From Paramecium sonneborni (taxonomy: Eukaryota; Ciliophora; Oligohymenophorea; Peniculida; Parameciidae): a stretch of DNA of 39,512 bases. The first letter of the stretch is position 1. Each line of letters begins with the position of its first letter. Below are positions 32,169 through 39,512 of the stretch, piece by piece. The stretch is taken from assembly GCA_905182985.1 (NCBI GenBank), contig CAJJDN010000252.1, positions 1 to 39,512 of the forward strand, read 5' to 3'. A program made the translations under genes and the position numbers. The notes below the pieces were generated by a model, which was not told where the DNA came from, ran no database searches, and saw only the letters and a list, made by a program, of their open reading frames with translations.

Positions 32169-32782
32169 TCAAACAATTTACTTTTTGTTGTGCTATTTTT
32201 AACAATAAAAATTCATCAATAGTGATTTTTGGTAGCTTTTTTAATCTTATTTAAAGATAAACACTCGAATATGAATTTAATATTTGGTGCAAATTTAATC
32301 ATGGTAGATAAATTAACAAAGAAATTTTTAATTTATTTCGATTTCTCAAATAATAAAAAATTATTTGTTTTCAAAACTGTTAAACTAGTACAATTAATCT
32401 TCTATTCAGAATATTCTAAAAAAATAATCAAATTATTGATGGTAAAAACCATATAATTTTATTAAAACAAAAATGTAAAATGAAATTAGCACGAATTAGT
32501 ATGCATTTTTAATTTGCTTTTTCATGATAATAAATTTAATTTCTAAACTAGAATAATAATATATTAGATTTTACCAAACAGACTACGATGTGTTATATAA
32601 ATTCCATTAAATTTGATTAATAATGCAAATACTTTTGATTACTAAGCTAATTTTAAAATAGTTTATTGAATTTAAAATCATCAAAATAGTTATAATATTT
32701 TTATATTTACTATATTGAGATTCATAATTGTTTAAAAATAAACCATAAATCCTAAATAACACAAATTCTATTGTTAATCTAC
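32169..32782 (+). repeat. direct repeat, copy A (about 614 bp)
   Basis: Matches copy B at 33226-33816 over its length in the same orientation with substitutions and small indels. Landmarks occur in the same order in both: TCAAACAATTT, CATCAATAGTGA, TTTAATCTTAT, TTTATTTCGATTTCTCA, TTTCTAAACTAGAATAATAAT and TAACACAAATTCTATT. I estimate 75-80 percent identity by eye. No terminal inverted repeats or target-site duplication are evident, and no reading frame is conserved between the copies, so it is probably noncoding. A copy of an unidentified dispersed element is possible. Confidence 0.85.
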
Positions 32783-32805
32783 ATACACAAACTATTTTTA
32801 ATAGT

Positions 32806-32806
32806 N
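32806..32806. other. single ambiguous base
   Basis: One N inside otherwise called sequence, at the right edge of repeat copy A. It may mark a contig join or polymorphism. Confidence 0.9.
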
Positions 32807-32865
32807 TCGTGCTTTAATCTTTTTTTTATTCAGATATCCTCTATAAATTGTAATTCAATGGTTTC

Positions 32866-33030
32866 AATTTAGATGCAAAAGAAAATTTGCTTCCTTGATA
32901 TCATTTAATCCAATTATTGATTGATTCAGACCATATTGAATAAGAACATCCTCATAGTTGTATTCCTAAAGTTTTTTAGCTTCTACCTAGTATTCATCAC
33001 TTATTTCACTTCTATTTATCACAGAGACGT
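32866..33030 (-). pseudogene. unrecognised coding fragment between the direct repeats
   Basis: A minus-strand piece reads NRSEISDEYQVEAKKLQEYN, YEDVLIQYGLNQSIIGLNDI, KEANFLLHLN and stops at TGA near 32866. It is well balanced in composition and amphipathic, unlike the flanking DNA, so it is probably a relic of a real helical protein. Further pieces were not found on either side. Family unknown. Confidence 0.35.
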
Positions 33031-33225
33031 TACAATAATTGTAACTGATTGAATGCCTGATAATTTATTGAAGTTTTAAGGATAGTAGTATCAATTAATT
33101 TAATTCGCAAAATTAATAGATGTCGTCAAGTTATTTAAACCTGACGGTCAAGGTCATCACACCTAGCTCTGAATTGTTTATTAATTAAATTATGTATCCA
33201 AGATTGAAAGTTGACAAAAAATTTT

Positions 33226-33816
33226 TCAAACAATTTGCTCTTTGCTGTGCTATTATAACAATCAAAAACCATCAATAGTGAATTTTGATAGTTTTTTTAA
33301 TCTTATCTCAAGGATAAACAGTCAAATGCTATTGGAATAATTTGAGAAAATATGAAATAATAATGAATTAAAAAAGAAATTTTTTATTTATTTCGATTTC
33401 TCACATAATAAAAATTAGTTGTTTATTAAAACTGCTTAATTAGCATAATTAATCCTCTATTTAAATATAAGCTAAATAAATATTTAAATTATTGGTGATC
33501 ATTTCATTAAAAGATATACTTACAATTAGATTTTTATAATTTAGTGTTCACTTTTAATTTGCTTTTTCTTGAAAAAAATTAAATTTCTAAACTAGAATAA
33601 TAATGAATTAGATTTTTTATCAAATATACTATGTCATGTAATATTAATTCCAATAAATTAAATTAATAATGCAAACATTTTTTGATTGATTTTTACTTAT
33701 AAAATTAATAAAATAAATATTACTATAAATAAAAAGGTCAAATGAAAATTAAATAAGATCTCATAATTGTTAAAAATCATGAATCCTAATTAACACAAAT
33801 TCTATTTTTAATCTAC
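33226..33816 (+). repeat. direct repeat, copy B (about 591 bp)
   Basis: Second copy of the 32169-32782 unit, offset about 1,057 bp and slightly shorter through several small deletions. The 443-bp spacer holds the unrecognised coding fragment, so the duplicated unit may have been about 1.06 kb. Confidence 0.85.
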
Positions 33817-34138
33817 CTAAATGAATCTAAAATTTAAATAATTAAATTTTAGACAAAAAGTTCATAAAATGAGAAAACAAAAAATATTAACACACAAGCT
33901 ATTCTAAATAGTAATTTATAACTATAATTAATTTTATATGCTATGTTATTTTTATACTTTTCAATTATCATATTGTATTTCTCTTAGTTTTTTATTATCA
34001 TTTATACTCATCTCTATCCAGGTACCTACTTTCACACCATTCTTATTGTATTCACCGTTATATGTGACCTCATAGGATTTTGTAATTTCAGTCCACTTTC
34101 CAAACTTAGTTCCTTCTTAATCAAATGATCCCCCTCCA

Positions 34139-34167
34139 CTATATTGCTAATTCTGAGATTTATTTAC
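34139..34167 (-). other. 29-nt intron at a repeat junction of the right MORN-like gene
   Basis: On the minus strand it begins GTAAATAAAT and ends CAATATAG, directly before TGGAGGGGGATC, which encodes the GGG start of the last repeat. The same arrangement recurs at other junctions (28 nt at about 34774-34801). Confidence 0.7.
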
Positions 34168-34344
34168 ATTTAGATATATTCTCTTTCCAATTTATGATAC
34201 ATAATATCCCATCTTCCTACCTTTGTTCCATTCATGTTATATTCACCATTATAAATAGATTTATTAGAATTAAAATATTCATCCAACTCTATCCATTTTC
34301 CAATCTTTTTCTCATTTCCTTCTTAATCATATGATCCACCCCTA

Positions 34345-34370
34345 CTATCTTATATTTATTGAATATTTAC
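34345..34370 (-). other. 26-nt intron at a repeat junction of the right MORN-like gene
   Basis: On the minus strand GTAAATATTC...AAGATAG precedes TAGGGGTGGATC, the start of a repeat. Position and phase match the 34139-34167 intron, as expected if exon-intron units were duplicated together. Confidence 0.7.
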
Positions 34371-36237
34371 ATTTATTTATTCCTAAATAAAATATCCCAT
34401 CTACATACCTTCATACCATTGATATTATATTCGCCGGTGTGGGTGATTTCATTTCCTGTTTAAAACTTTTCGTCTAAGTCTACCCAATTTCCAATTTTTT
34501 TCTAACTCCCTTTTTAATCATAAAATCCACCACCACTAAAATACATGCACACACAGATTATTATATTTTTCTAATATATCTAGAATATTTACATTTGTTC
34601 ATATTTATCTCCAAAAAGTCTCTAAAACCATATATCCCATCTACCCACCTTCCTACCTTTGATATTATATTCACCATTATAAGTGATTTATTTAATTAAT
34701 AGAAAAAAATTATCCTATTCTATCCACTTTCCAATTTTTATCTAATTCCCTTCTTAATCATATGATCCACCACCACTATATTTTTATACTTATGTAATAT
34801 TTACATTTATTGATATGGTTAATCAATAGATTTCGTAAACATAATATCCCATCTCCCCACCTTAATACCATTGATATTATATTCGCCAGTATAAGTGATT
34901 TATTTAATTGCTTTAAACTATTTATCTTATAATATCCACTTTCCAATTTTTTTCTAATTTCCCTCCAAATCATATAAACCACCACCACTTTATATTCCTT
35001 ATGTTATAGTTACATTTATTTATTCCTATAAAGAATATCCCATCTACCAATTTTCCTTCCATTCATATCATATTCACCTATATAGGTTACTTCCTTTGAA
35101 TCTACAAAATCTAAGGAATAACCTTCATCCAATTCTATCCACTTTCCAATTTTTTTCTAATTTCCTTCCAAATCATATAAACCTCCTCCACTAAAACACA
35201 TTCACATATATTTGATTATTTCTTATACTTCTAATATATTTACATTTATTGATCTTAAGGTACCCCGTATTTATAAAACATAATATCCCATCTGCCCACC
35301 TTCTTTCCATTGTTATTATATTCACCAATATAAGCGACTTATTTGTCAAATGTAAACTCTTCATCTAATTCTATCCATTTTCCAATCTTTATTTAGTTTC
35401 CTTTTTAACCATATGTTCCACCACCACTAATAATACACACATAAATTAATAATTGCATTTCTAATACATATATAATACTTACATTTATTTATATTCCCTC
35501 TCAATACCATATTTATCAACATATTTATACATAATATCCCATCTACCTATTTTCATACCATAACAATTGTATTCACCATTATAAGTGACTTATTTATAAT
35601 TAAAAAACCTTTCATCCAACACAATCCATTTACCTTACTTTTAACCATCAACATTGTATAATCCACCACTTCTAAGAATTTAATAAACTAATTACATTTT
35701 CATATCTTTAAAAATATAATTCCATATACCAATTCGAAGACTCTTAAAATATAATCCAGTTTCAACAACTTTTGCTTAGCTATTCAAAACTTTAAATAAT
35801 TACTTACTCACAATAATTTAAAAATAAATCTTTCCATTACCCTTCCTTTTATCCATTATTGAAGTATCCACCAACATTCTTTAATATATTTTTATCCCAA
35901 AAAGCCACCCATTTACCCTCTTTCTTTTCGTTTTTACCATATTATCCTTACCATGAAAGATTTTGGATTTAATCCATATTATTAAATAATTGTGGATTCT
36001 CAAGAATATCATGTACTTTTACTCTTTATTTTAACTTATAATTAAAATTTACACTCTCAAGATTATTTCATTTTTTGAATAGATGATTTAATTATCTTAA
36101 GTATATTTGATTCCAATGTTTATTTTATGAAATTTACACTTGGTTTAGTCCCATTATTCAACTTCTTATTCTATAGCCTATCCTTCCCAATTAGTGGCTT
36201 TTAAGGTACAATTAGGATTTTGGTTTGATAAATTCAT

Positions 36238-36730
36238 TTTGCAAAAATAATTTTATTTGTATTATTTTTGTTAATAATTATTTTGGAAATCAAAAATTAA
36301 TTGTAATAAATTAAAAAATAAAAACTCTTAACACCAAACAAAATAAGTTCATTTTTCTAATAGAGATATTAATAATATGATTAATAAAATTGAAATTAGG
36401 AGACGAAATAAGAATCTAATAAAATTAAATATTATGGTAATTTAAGATATAAGTAGTTAAAAGTAATAGAAATTAAAAAAGAATATGCTGCTATATTCGA
36501 TGAATCAATCTTAACCTGATAGGGAGAGATCTCTATAGCCTTATCTTTCGAGAAAATTTGATTTTATAATTTTTTTATTTTTAATAAGCAATTTTTGTAA
36601 AGATAAAATAAATTATTTTATTTCAAAAAATTCAAAATAGGTTATCTACTTCTTAAAAAGATGATTCTGGATAGACTTATATATTATTTTGGATTTATTG
36701 ATATTCTTATTCACCACATCTTAGAAATGA
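36238..36730. other. AT-rich stretch, no gene seen
   Basis: No recognised gene. A slightly G/C-richer patch at 36500-36560 does not translate to anything familiar. Confidence 0.4.
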
Positions 36731-36731
36731 A

Positions 36732-37320
36732 TCAAAATCTATACATGACTAAAATACTAAGAGATTTTTGAGATGAAATGAAATAAATTTCTATTTTTAA
36801 ATTCTACAAGTTAAATGGTAATCTTAATAAAATAATTAGATTTTATTTTTATATAAAAAAAAATTGAGTTTCAGGATTTTTTTTTTTAAAAAGTATAGCG
36901 AAGAACAAATAACAACTTTATTGACAAGATAGCTACACATTCTCTTGGATTTGTATGCACTCTTTCTTAATATTATTGATATTAATTTTTTCACCACAAA
37001 TTATTAAGAAGTCTTAAAATTCATTTTTATATTCAGACATCAGTGAATTTTATAGCTTCTCCATACTTATTAATATCTCAAAATTATTTGCACTATATTA
37101 TTTAAGTATTTATGTGATAAGATCAACTCAAGAACATACAGGTAATTTTTGTAAGTTAGTAGTCACCCTATCAAAGGATCTAATGAACTATAGTATTGTA
37201 ATTTAAATGAAGAAAGAACTATGGAAATATAATGATTTTTATTTCATATTTATAAATCTAAATTACAATCGAAATCATTACGACAGACCTTCCTTTTGGA
37301 TTCTTGAAATAAATCAAAAA
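36732..37320 (-). pseudogene. unrecognised helical protein fragments
   Basis: From ATG 37062-37064 a 110-codon frame reads MEKLQNSLMSEYKNEFQDFL, IICGEKINIINIKKECIQIQ, ENVQLSCQQSCYLF and then hydrophobic sequence to TGA 36732-36734. Upstream in the same or shifted frames are RSFDRVTTNLQKLPVCS and LTQLIQSIKYIFDLFQESKR then KVCRNDFDCNLDL. The style recalls the helical N-terminal regions that precede WD40 domains in Paramecium proteins, but no WD40 unit follows here. Low confidence. Confidence 0.28.
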
Positions 37321-37429
37321 TATATTTGATACTCTGAATTAATTGAGTAAGTTTGCAGTTTTAATTATCATATTATCTCTCTATTAAGATCTTCAACTCC
37401 TATTACTAAAAATTAAGTGTAATCAATAC

Positions 37430-37580
37430 TCACCAAATGGAACCATTCTAAATCTACAACAAACATTAGAAGAAGAAATGTCTAATCTCTTTCAAATTTA
37501 ATTTATCTACTGCTTCAAAAAAAATTAGATCTATTCATATACAAAATTATCCAATCTAACTTTTGAAGAATCCTGAATAA
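37430..37580 (+). pseudogene. short unrecognised fragment
   Basis: The plus strand reads LQQTLEEEMSNLFQIQFIYC then KLSNLTFEES before TGA at about 37572. It is isolated and short, and could be chance. Confidence 0.15.
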
Positions 37581-38980
37581 CAAGTTGAAAAAAGTGGAAA
37601 AATCAAATGGTTATTATAGATTAAAATAGTGTCAGTATCCTATTAAAATAGAATATTAAGAGACTGTTTTAGATGAGGAAATCTTTGCAATTTTTTTTTA
37701 TTCCTATTAATAAGTCGAGCTTGCTTTTATAGAGTTCATTATATTAAAATACTGAGAACTCACTCGTCATCTTATGATTTAAAAAAAAAGAATTTGTAAG
37801 GATATCCACGAAATAATTACTTTAGTCAAAAAATATAATATTGTATGGAGATGCTAAAATAATTCGCAATCAAATGAAATCTGTCTATATCTTTATATGT
37901 AAATTCTTTCCAAATAAAAAATTAATTGATCATTTTTTTTAATATATTGAAAAGATATATTATCAACTTACTTTACATTAAATTTGAATAATCTTTTATT
38001 TTCACCTTATTGATTCAAACTACGATTAATCACTATTCTAATGCTTATTATATTAAAAATTATGTTTTTTATTTTTCATTATGATCTGGTTTTATTTGAA
38101 GTCAGGTCATACTCATTTTCTCAATTTAGAATAAGAAAAAAACAATTAAAACTAAAAATAACTAACCTATCTAAAATTCTTAAATTTAGACTTTAGAAAC
38201 TGAATTCAACAAAAGGCAATTTAATTAATTTTGGAGAAGTGGGTGGTTGGAGTATTATATTTAATTTTCTTTAAGAGAAAAATTGTGAACTTCTGAAATT
38301 GAATAATTTTTTCCCTAATCGATGTTTTTTTATTTCAGTAACAGTTGAGTGCCTATCATTATTAAGAATTACGAACTATAGTTTTAAAGTGATCTATTAA
38401 AAAGCTTAAGATAATAGCTTGATTTAAATTCATACGTTATTATTAATTTTTCTTTAACCTTCAATTTTGCCATTGCTAATGTTTAAATTTTTATTTTGAT
38501 GATTTTTAATGTTGTAGAGTAAACCTCAGTTATTATTGATAAGTTTTTTGAGATCTTAATTAAAACTTTAGAATTCATAAACAAATATTGATCTTTTATT
38601 CAAAAAATAGAATCCTTAATTTTAAGAGATGAAACTTAAACAAGTAAAACACATATATTTATAAAATTGGTAAACCTAGAATATTACAACATCAGCGCAT
38701 TTAATATGTCTTCTTAAAAAAAAATTAAAGAAACCTCGACATGTCTTAGTTGATTAACCGAATCTCAATCGGATTTTGAAAATGATCTATATTATGTTTA
38801 TTAGAAATTTATCAGTTCTATGATTTTTTTTATTCTACGCTATATCTTATCTGAACAAGATTAATTAAACTTTTCGAGAGACCTAAAAAAATATAACAGT
38901 TTTTATACTGTTTAATAAAATCTTAAATGTTTAAAAATATTAAGAAAATTAATGCAAAATTACATATAGTTTTAAAAATA
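37581..38980. other. AT-rich stretch, no gene seen
   Basis: 1.4 kb of AT-rich DNA with poly-A and poly-T runs (for example 36880s-type T9-T10 tracts near 37690 and 37930). No translation or repeat I can support. Confidence 0.35.
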
Positions 38981-38988
38981 ACATTAAC

Positions 38989-39255
38989 AAAGACTAGATA
39001 ATTTTTAGTGATTCAGGAACAAAAACAAAAGAAAGTGTAAAAATATCGAAACCCACTTTAATCTAAGACAAGTCTATTCTTAATTAATTCCAGAGTATGC
39101 TGAAAAATGACATAAGATTAAAAGATGCTAAATTTTAGGATAGGATAACTAGATAATGGTTCCTCCACCTATACGGCTCTTATTTCTGTGTAATAAATAA
39201 ATCTAATGTTTCTTTAAATGAAATATTGCAATTAGATAAAGCTCAAATAGCTTGA
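38989..39255 (+). pseudogene. unrecognised coding fragment near the right edge
   Basis: A plus-strand frame of about 88 codons ends at TGA 39253-39255. It reads FSDSGTKTKESVKISKPTLI, ILNQFQSMLKNDIRLKDAKF, DRITRQWFLHLYGSYFCVIN and KSNVSLNEILQLDKAQIA. Composition is good and the frame has no break, but no start is evident and no further exons are seen to the right edge. It may be a truncated relic or an exon of a gene extending beyond the window. Family unknown. Confidence 0.35.
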
Positions 39256-39512
39256 CTTTCTTGAAAGATAAATTAGAAAAAAATCCAATTTAAGTGTGTA
39301 AAAGCACAATTTTTTTGAAAAAACACTAAATTCATTTTAAATAAATACCTCATTTATTATAATTAATGCTTTATAATAAAATACTTTTTAGGAAATTATG
39401 TAATAATTTGAAGTTTTCCCACCAAATTACAATTTCATATACTAGCAAAATTTGAAAGAAAAAAAATTCTAACCAAATATACGCAATTAAAACTTAATCA
39501 AACAAAAACACA

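Larger units (their letters stand above)
33961..36237 (-). pseudogene. MORN-like (YwqK-like) repeat protein, right copy, decayed
   Basis: Starts MNLSNQNPNCTLKATNWEGQ at 36235-36237. The N-terminal domain continues in other frames: VHDILENPQLFNNMDQIQNL, SWQGQYGKNEKKEGKWVAFW, VGGYFNNGQKEGQWKDLFLN, and TGLYFKSLRIGIWNYIF. Eight repeats follow, with GGG at about 35665, 35415, 35186, 34980, 34768, 34532, 34335 and 34132. Examples are SGGGLYDLEGNQKKIGKWIE then VTYIGEYDMNGRKIGRWDIL. It ends VGTWIEMSINDNKK...YDN at TGA 33961-33963, like the left copy. Short GTA...TAG introns sit at repeat junctions (for example 34139-34167 and 34345-34370). Frame changes in the N-terminal domain (near 36040-36080 and 35800) and oddities in some repeats suggest decay, though several repeats are clean. 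Function unknown; a structural or membrane-associated beta-hairpin protein is possible. Confidence 0.78.

Noticed and set aside
32229..32456. 75-residue plus-strand protein inside repeat copy A
   Set aside because: The frame is not kept in repeat copy B, so it is probably a chance open frame.
1..39512. CRISPR arrays, insertion sequences, operons, ribosome binding sites
   Set aside because: This is eukaryotic ciliate DNA; I saw no spaced identical repeats, no transposase motifs and no prokaryotic signals.
1..39512. TGA as tryptophan instead of stop
   Set aside because: Some relic TGAs fall where tryptophan would be tolerable. However, the intact vWA gene has no internal TGA in 606 codons and ends in TGA, eS8 ends naturally at TGA, and other relic TGAs do not match tryptophan positions of their families.
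1..39512. tRNA, rRNA or snRNA genes
   Set aside because: In this AT-rich background the rare G/C-richer patches (for example 23580-23660, 25120-25200 and 33120-33170) did not show a cloverleaf or known RNA motif by eye; a covariance-model scan would be needed to exclude them.

Overview
The window is nuclear DNA of a ciliate, almost certainly a Paramecium species. It is extremely AT-rich. Real proteins appear only when TAA and TAG are read as glutamine and TGA as the sole stop (ciliate code, table 6). The introns I can verify are 22-29 nt long (GTA...TAG). A tract of CCCAAA units with one CCCCAA-type unit matches Paramecium telomeres, and there is a decayed Paramecium-type surface antigen. The dominance of the G3T3 unit recalls P. 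caudatum more than P. tetraurelia, but that is only a hint. Read with the standard code, almost nothing long is open, which is misleading. Because TGA alone is rare in such AT-rich DNA, even 200-codon open frames arise by chance, so I rely on family resemblance and not on ORF length.

Layout. 1-6 kb: unrecognised decayed coding pieces plus a clear relic of mitochondrial pyruvate dehydrogenase E1-beta (minus strand, 3.8-4.6 kb). 6.3-8.3 kb: shredded remains of a probable cell-surface or secreted protein. 8.36-8.82 kb: relic of ribosomal protein eS8. 9.2-11.2 kb: relic of a cysteine-rich surface antigen, carrying a TA-bounded AT-rich insertion that looks like an internal eliminated sequence. 11.4-12.1 kb: kinase-like relic. 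12.8-13.7 kb: two unrecognised minus-strand pieces that may be organellar proteins. 13.99-14.43 kb: alpha/beta hydrolase relic. 14.5-15.9 kb: MORN-like repeat gene, decayed. 17.9-19.8 kb: a von Willebrand A domain gene on the minus strand that reads as fully intact with two 22-nt introns. 21.05-23.46 kb: a decayed gene with about 15 WD40 units. 23.71-24.53 kb: assembly gap. 24.53-24.61 kb: telomere repeats oriented as the left end of a chromosome running rightwards. 24.6-39.5 kb: more relics, including an unrecognised three-frame protein, a kinase C-lobe and an ABC-transporter fragment. This stretch also holds a WD40 gene with a single premature TGA, a 0.6 kb direct repeat, a second longer MORN-like repeat gene in inverted orientation to the first, and a few unrecognised pieces.

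The window is best described as a gene graveyard beside an alternative or mis-joined chromosome end. Relics of housekeeping genes, expanded gene families and one intact gene sit together in no functional order. There are no operons and I see no pathway relation between neighbours. Either this is subtelomeric macronuclear DNA where old duplicates decay, or it is germline-type DNA retaining sequence that is normally eliminated. The sequence alone does not decide between them. I found no convincing multi-gene novel system. The most interesting items are the internal telomere, the candidate IES in the antigen relic, and the inverted pair of repeat genes whose introns fall at repeat boundaries.
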